In this document: positions 36,303 through 44,839 of the stretch, one piece after another
How the letters are laid out: each line of letters begins with the position of its first letter
Position numbering within the stretch: the first letter of the stretch is position 1
NCBI RefSeq assembly: GCF_916858655.1
Contig: NZ_CAKASL010000002.1
Coordinates: 124,001 to 188,000, forward strand
Direction of reading: 5' to 3'
Length of the DNA: 64,000 bases
Origin: Aeromicrobium sp. Leaf350
Lineage (GTDB): Bacteria; Actinomycetota; Actinomycetes; Propionibacteriales; Nocardioidaceae
Translations under genes and position numbers: made by a program
Notes under the pieces: generated by a model
Databases searched by the model: none
What the model was told of the DNA's origin: nothing
The model's input: the letters and a program-made list of their open reading frames with translations, nothing else

Positions 36303-36322
36303 TCGAGCCCCTCTTCGCCCAC
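36303..36322 (+). repeat. tRNA-Val 3'-end direct repeat, downstream copy
   Basis: Perfect 20-bp copy of the tRNA-Val 3' end; five G residues before it also match with a 2-nt mismatch between. It ends exactly one base before the stop codon of the SpoIIE-type gene. The 84 bp between the copies hold no gene, only GC-rich hairpins such as ACCCCC/GGGGGT. Confidence 0.75.
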
Positions 36323-37528
36323 TCAGGTCCGGCGCACGACGAGCAGGGCGGTGTCGTCCTCGGTGAAGTCGTCGCCGATGGTGCTGGAGATGAGTCGGCT
36401 GCAGGCGGTCTCGGGATCGTCGTCGGGCCGCAGAAGTCCTCGGACGAGGTCGATCTGCTCGTCGACGGAGGGGACGCCCGGCCGGTTGGCGTCGCGACGC
36501 TCGACGAGGCCGTCGGTGTAGAAGCAGAGCATCGCGCCGGCGGGGAGCGGCAGGTGTGTGACGCGCCGCTCGAACTCGGCCACGCCGAGCATCGGGTCCT
36601 GGGTCACGTCGAGCGCTCGGGACTCGAGACCTGGAGCGGCGAGGAGCGGCGGCCAGTGTCCGGCCGAGCTGATCGCGATGGTGTCGTAGGGCGGACGGAC
36701 CACGGCGTAGACGACGGTGGCGAAGGCGTCGTCCTCGAAGTGTCGGATCTTGCGGTCGAGCTGCTCGAGCACGCGAGCGGGGTCGTCGTGCTCGAGGGCG
36801 TAGGCGCGCAGGGCGCTGCGGAGGCGGCCCATCACGACCGCGGCGGGCAGGCCGTGGCCCACGACGTCGCCCATGACGAGCCCGACCCCGCCGTCGGGCA
36901 GGGTGAAGACGTCGTACCAGTCGCCGCCGAGCTCACCCTCGGCCGGCACGTACCGTGCTGCGGTCTCGAGGTCGCCGATCCTGCGCGGGGTGGTGGGCAG
37001 GAGGCTCCGTTGCAGCACGAGCGCTGCGTCGTGGGTGCGGCGAGGGGTGGCCGCGTCGGCGATCGTGGCGACGCGATCGGCGATCTCCCGCAGCGCGGTC
37101 ACGTCGTCGGCGGCGAATTCACGCGCGTGGGACGCACCCACGTGCAGGACGCCGACGAGGCGAGCAGCCGTCAGCACGGGGACGCCGAGCACGGAGCGGA
37201 TGCCGGCGGCACGCAGCAGCGGGTTGATGACGGTGTCGCGGGAGACGTCGACGCTCAAGGGCTGACGCGACAACGCGATCTGGCCGGCGAATCCTTCGCC
37301 CACGGGAACGCGGGACGCGGCGCGGATCGAGTGCCGGAGTCCGAGGGAGACGTGGGGCTCGAGCACGGTCCCGGACTCGTTCACGAGCAGCAGGGAGGCC
37401 GACTGCGTGCCGAGCCGTTCGCGGGCCTCGTCGAGCAGCGCAGTCAGCGCCGGGTCGATGGTGCTCACGGGCCGCGCTTGCGGCGGGACGTCCGGACCCG
37501 GGGTGTCCGGCGCGTCGAGGATGCTCAC
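36323..37528 (-). CDS. GAF domain / SpoIIE-type PP2C phosphatase
   Basis: 401-aa cytosolic protein. GAF sensor at ~35-165 (LLLVNESGTVLEP...GVPVLTAARLVGVLHVG) and SpoIIE/RsbU-like PP2C phosphatase at ~180-400 with metal motifs GGDWYDVF, MGDVVGHG and FTEDDTALL. Such proteins dephosphorylate anti-anti-sigma factors in stress pathways; no RsbV or RsbW gene is near. GTG start 6 nt after TACCTT (minus strand), leaderless. The downstream att-like repeat touches its stop codon. Confidence 0.9.
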   Translation of the reverse strand: MSILDAPDTPGPDVPPQARPVSTIDPALTALLDEARERLGTQSASLLLVNESGTVLEPHVSLGLRHSIRAASRVPVGEGFAGQIALSRQPLSVDVSRDTVINPLLRAAGIRSVLGVPVLTAARLVGVLHVGASHAREFAADDVTALREIADRVATIADAATPRRTHDAALVLQRSLLPTTPRRIGDLETAARYVPAEGELGGDWYDVFTLPDGGVGLVMGDVVGHGLPAAVVMGRLRSALRAYALEHDDPARVLEQLDRKIRHFEDDAFATVVYAVVRPPYDTIAISSAGHWPPLLAAPGLESRALDVTQDPMLGVAEFERRVTHLPLPAGAMLCFYTDGLVERRDANRPGVPSVDEQIDLVRGLLRPDDDPETACSRLISSTIGDDFTEDDTALLVVRRT

Positions 37529-37593
37529 CCCCGGAAGGTACCCATCTCGGACCCACTCAGACGGAGGCGGAGCGGCCGTGACGTCGGATGCAC

Positions 37594-37606
37594 TCCCGTA
37601 TCGGGA
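37594..37606. promoter_or_regulatory. Putative operator TCCCG-TAT-CGGGA
   Basis: Perfect 5-bp arms around TAT, between divergent phosphatase and TetR genes. It overlaps the -35 position for the TetR promoter (TACGGT at 37620-37625). Autoregulation is inferred. Confidence 0.4.
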
Positions 37607-37632
37607 TCCAGCGCGGGTGTACGGTCGCCGTC

Positions 37633-38253
37633 GTGACGACGAAGCGACGCGAAGCCACGCGTGAACGGCTCGTGGAGGCGGCGCGTGAGCTGCTGGCCGA
37701 GATCGGCATCCAGGGCGCGACGGTCGAGTCGATCTGCGAGCGGGCAGGGTTCACGCGGGGTGCGTTCTACTCGAACTACGACACCAAGGACGAGCTGATC
37801 CTCGAGATCTTCGATCGCGAGAAGGTCCAGATGATCGCGCTGATGCAGTCGGCGGTCGACTCCGAGATGGGCGGCGAGGGCGAGGTCGACGGCGTGCCGG
37901 CAGCGCTCCGCGCGGTCGACCGCTTCCTCGCGGCGTACCCGCGCGACCGCAAGAGCTTCCTGGTGCACCTGGAGTTCGTGACCCATGGCGTGCGGGAGCG
38001 GGCCGTGGCCGAGGTCTACCGCCAGGTCTGGGTCGAGACCCGCGACGACATCCAGAAGGTGCTGGAGCGCGGGGTCGAGCTGCTGGGCGGCCGGCTCCTG
38101 GTGACGGCCGAGCAGGCCGTGACGCTGCTGATCGGTGCCTACGAGATGGCGATGCGCGACGCACTGCTGGAGTCCGACGCCGACGAGGCCGACCTGACCC
38201 AGCTCGAGGACCTCATTCCCGCGCTGTTCACCGCGCTCGTCGCCCAGGACTGA
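37633..38253 (+). CDS. TetR/AcrR family transcriptional regulator
   Basis: 206 aa. TetR HTH at ~10-55 (ARELLAEIGIQGATVESICE, then GFTRGAFYSNYDTKDEL), C-terminal all-helical ligand domain. GTG start at 37633, 7 nt after TACGGT. An upstream in-frame ATG (37588) precedes the promoter hexamer and is rejected. Target genes unknown; recQ follows on the same strand 43 nt later. Confidence 0.9.
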   Translation: MTTKRREATRERLVEAARELLAEIGIQGATVESICERAGFTRGAFYSNYDTKDELILEIFDREKVQMIALMQSAVDSEMGGEGEVDGVPAALRAVDRFLAAYPRDRKSFLVHLEFVTHGVRERAVAEVYRQVWVETRDDIQKVLERGVELLGGRLLVTAEQAVTLLIGAYEMAMRDALLESDADEADLTQLEDLIPALFTALVAQD

Positions 38254-38296
38254 CCTCAGCCGGACCGATGTCCGACCTCGCTGACACCATGGCCGC

Positions 38297-40396
38297 ATGA
38301 CGGCGACGAGCACCACCGATGACGCCCTGCAGGCCCTGCGACGGCTCACGGGGCGCGACGACGCCGTGTTCCACGACGGCCAGCTCGAGGCCATCACGGC
38401 ACTGGTCGACGAGCACCGCCGGGCCCTGGTCGTCCAGCGCACCGGCTGGGGCAAGTCGGCCGTCTACTTCATCGCGACCTCGCTGCTGCGCCGCCGCGGG
38501 GCGGGGCCGACGCTGCTGGTCTCGCCGCTCATCGCGCTGATGCGCGACCAGGTGGCGGCGGCGGGCCGCGCCGGGGTCCGTGCCGTGTCGATGAGCTCGG
38601 CCAACGCCCACGAGTGGGACGAGGTCCGGGCGCAGCTCGCGGCCGACGAGGTCGACGTGCTGCTGGTCTCGCCCGAGCGGCTGACGAACCCGCGCTTCCG
38701 CGAGGAGCAGCTGCCGGAGCTGCGGCGCCGCACGGGTCTGCTGGTCGTCGACGAGGCGCACTGCGTCTCCGACTGGGGGCACGACTTCCGTCCCGACTAC
38801 CGCCGGCTGGCCGACCTCGTCGCCTCGATGCCGGAGGGCGTCCCCGTGCTTGCCACCACGGCCACGGCCAACGCACGCGTGGTCGAGGACGTCGCCGAGC
38901 AGCTCGGCGACGACGTCCTCACGCTGCGCGGGTCGCTGGCGCGCACGAGCCTGCGGCTCGGCTGTCTCTCGCTCGGGTCGGCCCGCGAGCGCCTCGGCTG
39001 GCTCGTCTCGCACCTGGGCGACCTGCCGGGCAGCGGCATCATCTACACGCTCACCGTCTCGGCGGCGGAGGACACCGCCCGGCTCCTGAACGAGGCCGGG
39101 CACGGCGTCGCGGCCTACACGGGTCGCACCGATCCTGATGAGCGGGCCCGGCTCGAGCAGGCGCTCAAGGACGACGAGGTCAAGGCGCTCGTCGCCACCA
39201 GCGCGCTCGGCATGGGCTTCGACAAGCCGAACCTCGGGTTCGTGGTGCACGTGGGCGCCCCGTCGTCGCCCGTGGCGTACTACCAGCAGGTGGGCCGCGC
39301 CGGCCGTGCCACCGAGTCGGCCGACGTGCTGCTCCTGCCCGGCCGCGAGGACGCCGAGATCTGGCACTACTTCGCCACCGCGTCGATGCCCACGCAGGCG
39401 AAGGTCGACCAGGTCCTCGGCGTGCTCGGTCCTGAGCCGATGTCCGTGCCGGCGCTCGAGGCGCGGGTCGATCTCCGTCGCACCGGCCTGGAGCTCCTGC
39501 TCAAGGTGCTCGACGTCGACGGGGCGGTGCGCCGCGTGCAGGGCGGCTGGGTCTCGACGGGGCAGCCCTGGGTCTACGACGAGGAGCGCTACGAGCGCAT
39601 CGCGCAGGCGCGGCTCGACGAGCAGCAGGCGATGATCGAGTACCAGCGCGCCACGACGTGCCGCATGGAGCTGCTGCAGCGGCACCTCGACGACCCGACG
39701 GCCTCGCCCTGCGGTCGCTGCGACGTCTGCGTCGGGCCCTGGTACCCGACGTCCACCGACGGCGAGGCCGTCGCCCAGGCCAACGCCTCCCTCGACCGCG
39801 TCGGCGTGCCGATCGACCCGCGCGGTCAGTGGCCCTCGGGCATGCGCAACCTGGGGGTCGAGGTCTCGGGTCGCATCGACGTCGCCGAGCGCCCCGAGGT
39901 CGGCCGGGTCGTCGCCCGTCTCACCGACCTCGGCTGGGGTGGCGCGCTGCGCGAGATCTTCGCCGCCGGCGCCGACGACGCACCGGTTCCCGAGGCGCTG
40001 CTCACGGCGTCGGCCCGGTCGCTGCGCGACTGGGGCTGGCGCGAACGCCCCGTCGCAGTCGTGGCCGTGCCGTCGGTCAAGCGCCCCCTGCTGGTCGCCT
40101 CGGTCGCCGAGGGACTGTCGAACCTGGGCCGGCTCCCGCTCCTCCCGCCGCTCGACCTCACGCCCGGCGCCCCCGAGGCCACCCCGACGGGCAACAGCGC
40201 CTTCCGCCTGGCCGCCGTCTGGGAGCGGTTCGTGGCCGGCGACGCCCTCCGGGCCGAGCTCGAGGCCACCCGTGGGCCCATCCTGCTGGTCGACGACCTC
40301 GTCGACAGCCGGTGGTCGATGACCGTCGCCGCCCGCACGCTCCGTCAGGCCGGTGCCGACTCGGTGCTCCCGTTCGCCCTCGCCTCGGTCGGATGA
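38297..40396 (+). CDS. RecQ family helicase fused to a phosphoribosyltransferase-like domain
   Basis: 699 aa. RecQ helicase at ~20-350: QRTGWGKSAVYF Walker A, DEAHCVSDWGHDFRPDY, and QQVGRAGRA motif VI. RecQ zinc site with CRMELL...CGRCDVC at ~450-475. No HRDC domain. The last ~150 residues are a type I PRTase-like module ending with the PRPP loop ILLVDDLVDSRWSMTVAA. Similar fusions are known in actinobacteria. CACCAT lies 6 nt before the ATG. Confidence 0.9.
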   Translation: MTATSTTDDALQALRRLTGRDDAVFHDGQLEAITALVDEHRRALVVQRTGWGKSAVYFIATSLLRRRGAGPTLLVSPLIALMRDQVAAAGRAGVRAVSMSSANAHEWDEVRAQLAADEVDVLLVSPERLTNPRFREEQLPELRRRTGLLVVDEAHCVSDWGHDFRPDYRRLADLVASMPEGVPVLATTATANARVVEDVAEQLGDDVLTLRGSLARTSLRLGCLSLGSARERLGWLVSHLGDLPGSGIIYTLTVSAAEDTARLLNEAGHGVAAYTGRTDPDERARLEQALKDDEVKALVATSALGMGFDKPNLGFVVHVGAPSSPVAYYQQVGRAGRATESADVLLLPGREDAEIWHYFATASMPTQAKVDQVLGVLGPEPMSVPALEARVDLRRTGLELLLKVLDVDGAVRRVQGGWVSTGQPWVYDEERYERIAQARLDEQQAMIEYQRATTCRMELLQRHLDDPTASPCGRCDVCVGPWYPTSTDGEAVAQANASLDRVGVPIDPRGQWPSGMRNLGVEVSGRIDVAERPEVGRVVARLTDLGWGGALREIFAAGADDAPVPEALLTASARSLRDWGWRERPVAVVAVPSVKRPLLVASVAEGLSNLGRLPLLPPLDLTPGAPEATPTGNSAFRLAAVWERFVAGDALRAELEATRGPILLVDDLVDSRWSMTVAARTLRQAGADSVLPFALASVG

Positions 40397-40417
40397 CGCG
40401 CGGCTAGGCTGCGTCCC

Positions 40418-41572
40418 ATGCCCACGCTGCGTGACGTCGTCGCCGTGCTCGACGGTCTCTACGACCCGCGGTGGGCCGAGTCGTGGGACGCGGTCGGCAC
40501 CGCCGTGGGCGACCCGGACGCCGAGGTGCGCCGCGTGCTGCTGGCGGTCGACCCGGTGCAGGCCGTCGCCGACGAGGCAGTGGCCGGCGGCTACGACCTC
40601 GTGCTGACCCACCACCCGCTCTGGCTCTCCGGCGTCACGTCCGTCGCCGCGTCAGACCCCAAGGGCCGGGTCGCGCACACCCTGATCTCGCACGGCATCG
40701 CCCTGCACACCTGCCACACCAACGCCGACGTGCCGCCGCTCGGCGTCTCGGCCGCGATGGCTGAGGCCCTCGGCCTGCACGACGTCCGACCTCTCGAGAC
40801 CGCCCCCGGCGCAGCGCTCGACCTCTGGACCGTCTTCGTGCCGCGCGAGCACGCCGAGCCCGTGCTCGCGGCGATGCACGGCGCCGGTGCGGGTCACCAC
40901 GACGGCTACGACCTCGCCGCCTTCTCGTGGCCGGGCACCGGGCAGTTCCGTCCGCTCGACGGCGCCCGCCCGGCCGTCGGCACCGTCGGTGAGGTCGAGC
41001 ACGTCGACGAGGTCGCCCTGCGGCTCGTCGCCCCTCCGAGCGTGCGCGAGACGGTGCGTGCCGCGACGCTCGCCGCGCACCCCTACGAGGTCCCGGCCCT
41101 CGACGTCGTCGGTGCCGAGCCGGCGCCCTCCGACCGCGGCACGGGACGCATCGGCACGCTGGCCGAGCCGCTGACGCTGGCGCGCTTCGCCGAGGTCGTC
41201 CGTGACGCGCTACCGGCCCACGGCGGTGCCACGCGCCTGGCCGGCGACCCCGACCGCCTCGTCCGCACGGTGGCCCTCTGCGGCGGGTCGGGCGACTTCC
41301 TGCTCGGCACGGCCACCGCTGCCGGAGCCGACGTCTACGTCACGTCCGACCTCAAGCACCACGCCGTCAGCGAGCACCTCGAGCGCCCGGGAGCCTGCGC
41401 CGTCGTCGACGTCCCGCACTGGGCGGCCGAGTGGACCTGGCTCCCGGTCGCGGCGGCTGCACTCGTCGAACGCCTCGGCGCTACCGTGGAGGCCCACGTG
41501 TCGACGATCGTCACCGACCCGTGGACGGCCACGCTCGTCCATCCCGATCTCTCACACCGGAGCCCACGCTGA
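40418..41572 (+). CDS. Nif3-like dinuclear metal center protein
   Basis: 384 aa; NIF3/YqfO family, hexameric dimetal protein of uncertain role. Metal-binding residues in THHPLW and HTCHTNAD near the N-terminus, plus a C-terminal VTSDLKHHAV segment. The ~150-residue central insertion is the PII-like domain seen in YqfO-type members. TAGGCT is 7 nt before the ATG. First gene of a tight three-gene set. Confidence 0.92.
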   Translation: MPTLRDVVAVLDGLYDPRWAESWDAVGTAVGDPDAEVRRVLLAVDPVQAVADEAVAGGYDLVLTHHPLWLSGVTSVAASDPKGRVAHTLISHGIALHTCHTNADVPPLGVSAAMAEALGLHDVRPLETAPGAALDLWTVFVPREHAEPVLAAMHGAGAGHHDGYDLAAFSWPGTGQFRPLDGARPAVGTVGEVEHVDEVALRLVAPPSVRETVRAATLAAHPYEVPALDVVGAEPAPSDRGTGRIGTLAEPLTLARFAEVVRDALPAHGGATRLAGDPDRLVRTVALCGGSGDFLLGTATAAGADVYVTSDLKHHAVSEHLERPGACAVVDVPHWAAEWTWLPVAAAALVERLGATVEAHVSTIVTDPWTATLVHPDLSHRSPR

Positions 41573-42309
41573 AAGCCGCACCGCACGACCAGCTCACCCT
41601 GCTCGACCTCGCCACCTGTGACGCCCACCTGAGCCAGCTCGCGCACCGCCGCTCGGCGATCCCCGAGCTCGCGATCCTGGCGGAGGCGACGGCCGAGGAG
41701 GCCCGGCTCGACGACCGTCGCATCGAGCTCGACACGCTCGTCGGCGACCTGCGTCGCGAGCTGCGTCAGGCCGAGGCCGAGGTCGAGCTCGTCCGCACGC
41801 GCCGCACGCGCGACGAGCAGCGCCTGAACTCGGGCGCCGTCTCGAACCCGAAGGACCTCACCAACCTCGAGCACGAGATGCAGGCGCTGGAGCGCCGCAT
41901 CACGACCCTCGAGGACGACGAGCTCGAGGTCATGGACAAGGTCGAGACCGCCGAGAGCGAGCTCAGCGGGGTGCTGGAGGCACTCGAGGCCGTGCGCTCC
42001 AAGATCGCCGAGGTCACGGTCACCCGTGACGCCACCTTCAGCGACCTCGACGGCCAGAGCGGTGAGCTCGCGTCGGAGCGCAGCTCGCTCGCGAGCGGCC
42101 TCCCCGACCCGCTCGTCGCGCTGTACGAGAAGGTGCGCGCCCAGTACGGGTCCGGTGCCGCGGCGCTGCGGGCCCGCGCCTGTGAGGGGTGCCGCCTCGA
42201 GATCAACGGCGCCGACCTGCGTGAGATCGCCGCGACCCCCGAGGACGAGGTGCTGCGCTGCCCCGAGTGCAGCCGGATCCTCGTGCGGACGGCCGAGTCG
42301 GGTCTGTGA
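41569..42309 (+). CDS. Zinc-ribbon coiled-coil protein (COG1579), probable CTG start
   Basis: 246 aa: long coiled coil (~30-180) then a C4 zinc ribbon (CEGCRLEI...CPECSRIL). Putative nucleic-acid-binding family found next to nif3. Homologue N-termini resemble the sequence after the CTG at 41569 (KAAPHDQLTLLDLA), which gives a 4-nt CTGA overlap with the nif3 stop. The nearest in-frame GTG (41521) would add 16 atypical residues. The stop overlaps the next gene. Confidence 0.87.
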   Translation: MKAAPHDQLTLLDLATCDAHLSQLAHRRSAIPELAILAEATAEEARLDDRRIELDTLVGDLRRELRQAEAEVELVRTRRTRDEQRLNSGAVSNPKDLTNLEHEMQALERRITTLEDDELEVMDKVETAESELSGVLEALEAVRSKIAEVTVTRDATFSDLDGQSGELASERSSLASGLPDPLVALYEKVRAQYGSGAAALRARACEGCRLEINGADLREIAATPEDEVLRCPECSRILVRTAESGL

Positions 42310-42965
42310 CCAGCGCGAGCATCGGCGCCGGGTGGCGCGGACGGCTCGACAGCGACCCGACCGTCATGGTGCTCCTGCGCCACGGCGTCACGGTCAACAC
42401 CGTCCGTCGCCTCTTCTGCGGCAGCGGTGGGTCCGATCCGGGCCTGAACGACGAGGGCCGGGAGCAGGCCGCCCGCGCGGCCGCCTGGATCCATCGTCAC
42501 CACCAGGTCGACGCCGTCGTCTCTTCGCCGCTGCAGCGCACCCAGGAGACGGCGGGGTTCGTCGCCCGCGAGCTCGGGCTCGACGTCGCGATCGAGGAGG
42601 GCGTGGCCGAGGCCGCGTTCGGTGACTGGGACGGGCACACCTTCGCCGAGATCATGGAGCGCTGGCCCGACGAGATGACCGCTTGGCTGGGGTCCACGGC
42701 GATCGCGCCGCCGGGGGGCGAGACGTTCGACGCGGTGTACGAGCGCGTCGTCGCGGCCCGCGACCGCATCGTCGAGACCTACGCCGGGAAGACCATCGTG
42801 GTCACGAGCCACGTCACGCCGATCAAGATGATGGTGCGGCACGCCCTCGGGGCGCCGATGTCCGCGATCCACACGCTCGAGCTCGCCCCGGCCAGCATCA
42901 GCACCGTCGTGTGGTGGCCCGACGCCCTGCCGTCGGTCCGCAACTTCTCCGTCGTGCCGGAGTAG
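42306..42965 (+). CDS. Histidine phosphatase family protein
   Basis: 219-aa phosphoglycerate-mutase/CobC-like phosphatase. Catalytic RHG in VLLRHGVTVNT, SSPLQRTQET, acid residue in EAAFGDWDGHTF, and second histidine in VTSHVTPIK. In Mycobacterium the equivalent gene after COG1579 encodes RNase HI fused to this phosphatase; the RNase H half is absent here. GTG start in the upstream stop (GTGA). Confidence 0.9.
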   Translation: MTSASIGAGWRGRLDSDPTVMVLLRHGVTVNTVRRLFCGSGGSDPGLNDEGREQAARAAAWIHRHHQVDAVVSSPLQRTQETAGFVARELGLDVAIEEGVAEAAFGDWDGHTFAEIMERWPDEMTAWLGSTAIAPPGGETFDAVYERVVAARDRIVETYAGKTIVVTSHVTPIKMMVRHALGAPMSAIHTLELAPASISTVVWWPDALPSVRNFSVVPE

Positions 42966-42981
42966 ACACCGGCGAAGCCGG

Positions 42982-43746
42982 TCAGGTCGTCACGACGTCG
43001 AGCTGGGTGACGCGCTCGGACCGCTCGACGGTCCAGCCCAGGTCGGACCAGACCTCGACCAGCTCGTCGACCCCGGTCGGCTCGACGCCGGACTGCAGGA
43101 GGGCCCGCACGAGCTGACCCTTCGTGGCCTTGTTGAAGTGGCTCACGACCTTGCGGACGCCGTCGGCCTCGTGCAGCACCCGCACGGTCACGGTGCGGTC
43201 GGCGATCGCCGGCTCGGGCTTGCCGAGGCCGACGTAGGTGCCCGACCGGAGGTCGACCAGCAGGCCGCCGTCGGTCGCCGCGGTGAGCTCCGCGGGGAGC
43301 TTGTGCCGCCAGCGTGAGGCGACGGGGCCGAGCCGGGGGAGCGAGACGTTGCCGGACAGGCGATAGGCGGGGATGGGGTCGTCGATGCGCAGCACGCCGA
43401 ACAGCGCACTGGCGACGGCCACCGTCGCGGACGCCCGCGCGCGGGCCGTGGGGTCGAGCGTCGCGAGGTCGAGCTCGCCGAAGAGCACCCCGGTGTAGAC
43501 ATCGGCTGCGGGGGCGCACGGGAGCTCCCACAGGCGGGCGTCGGCCTCGATCGCGTCGGACTGGGTCGGACCGAGTCCGAGCACCTCGGCCGCCCGAGCC
43601 GCCTTCCCGGAGGCGAGCTTCACGAGCGCGCGGGCGAGCTGGTCGCGCACCGGGTTGAGGCGCGGGAAGGATAGCGTCTCGAGGTCGAGCGCCGGGCCCT
43701 CCTCCGGGGGAGTCTTGCCTTCGGACGGGGGCAGCAGCACGAGCAC
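42982..43746 (-). CDS. yaaA: YaaA family peroxide-stress protein
   Basis: 254 aa. Family signature LLPPSEGKT at the N-terminus, ADVYTGVLFGEL, SHFNKATKGQLVRAL near the C-terminus. In other bacteria YaaA lowers free iron during peroxide stress and binds DNA. GTG start 6 nt after TAGGCT; this hexamer overlaps the stop codon of the upstream permease gene (43756-43758). Confidence 0.92.
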   Translation of the reverse strand: MLVLLPPSEGKTPPEEGPALDLETLSFPRLNPVRDQLARALVKLASGKAARAAEVLGLGPTQSDAIEADARLWELPCAPAADVYTGVLFGELDLATLDPTARARASATVAVASALFGVLRIDDPIPAYRLSGNVSLPRLGPVASRWRHKLPAELTAATDGGLLVDLRSGTYVGLGKPEPAIADRTVTVRVLHEADGVRKVVSHFNKATKGQLVRALLQSGVEPTGVDELVEVWSDLGWTVERSERVTQLDVVTT

Positions 43747-43755
43747 CGGTCGAGC

Positions 43756-44808
43756 CTAGACGACCAGCGACCAGGCCCAGAGCACCGAGGCGCCGAGGGT
43801 GACGAGCAGCGGGGTCGCCAGGAGGCCGAGCCGGTGGAACTCGCCCCAGCCGACGCTCTTGCGACCGCCGGATCCACGCCACAGCAGGTTGGCCAGCGAC
43901 CCGATCGCGGTCAGGTTCGCCCCGACGTTGACGCCGATGAGCAGGGCCGCGATCGCGACCGGACCCGTGGCCGCGGCGGCCGGGAGCAGCAGGAGCGTCG
44001 CCGGGAGGTTGTTGACGAGGTTGGCGGTCACCATGGCGATCAGCGCGATGCCCACCAGGGCGCCCCAGGACGTGTCCTGGGGCAGCAGCTCGGTGACCCA
44101 GTCGCCGGCCGGGGTGTCGGCCGCCCAGGTGACGACCCAGCCCCAGACGATCACGAGCGCCGCGAGCGGCAGGTTGGCGGCGACCAGAAGCTCGCGTGCC
44201 GAGCTGGCGCGGGTCACGAGGGCGTGCACGGCGATCAGCAGGGCACCGGCCGTCGCGACGATCCACGGCGTCTCGCCGGCAGCCAGTCCGAAGAGCACGG
44301 CGATGACCACGCCCGCGGGCACGAGCGGGGTCGCCACCCGCGGACCGGTCGGCGCGGCGGGGGCCGGGTCGCGCCGGCACCACCACGCCACCAGAGCGAT
44401 CTCGGCGGCGACACCGACGACCCACACCGGGAGCATCAGCCGCGCGAACTCCAGGAACCCCCACCCCATCGCACTGATCGCGAGGAGGTTGGTGAGGTTC
44501 GAGATCGGCAGCAGCGTGGACGCCGAGTTGGCCAGTCGCACGCTGAGGAGCGAGCCGCGGCGTGCCAGTCCGGCGGCCAGCAGCACGGGAGTCAGCAGCA
44601 CGACCGTCGCGTCGAGCGTCAGCACCACGGTGATGCCCGCGGCCAGCAGTCCGGCCGCGAGCGTCAGACGCCGGGGGTCGCGGGACGCGCGGGCGACGTG
44701 TCCGCCCCACGCGTCGAACAGACCCTCGTCGGCGCAGGCGCGGCCCAGGACCGTCATGGCCACGAGAAAACCGACGACCTCGACGAGAGAGCCGAGGTCG
44801 TGGGTCAT
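43756..44808 (-). CDS. ArsB/SLC13-like ion transporter
   Basis: 350-aa membrane protein with ~10 hydrophobic segments and the inverted-repeat signatures of the ion transporter superfamily: NSASTLLPISNLTNLL in the first half and NLVNNLPATLLLLP...GVNVGANLTAIGSLANLLW in the second. Resembles arsenite and dicarboxylate permeases; no arsR or arsC nearby, so the substrate is open. It lies 12 nt before yaaA on the same strand. Confidence 0.83.
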   Translation of the reverse strand: MTHDLGSLVEVVGFLVAMTVLGRACADEGLFDAWGGHVARASRDPRRLTLAAGLLAAGITVVLTLDATVVLLTPVLLAAGLARRGSLLSVRLANSASTLLPISNLTNLLAISAMGWGFLEFARLMLPVWVVGVAAEIALVAWWCRRDPAPAAPTGPRVATPLVPAGVVIAVLFGLAAGETPWIVATAGALLIAVHALVTRASSARELLVAANLPLAALVIVWGWVVTWAADTPAGDWVTELLPQDTSWGALVGIALIAMVTANLVNNLPATLLLLPAAAATGPVAIAALLIGVNVGANLTAIGSLANLLWRGSGGRKSVGWGEFHRLGLLATPLLVTLGASVLWAWSLVV

Positions 44809-44839
44809 CTGGCGAACCTAGCGCGGGCGGTGCGAGCGC

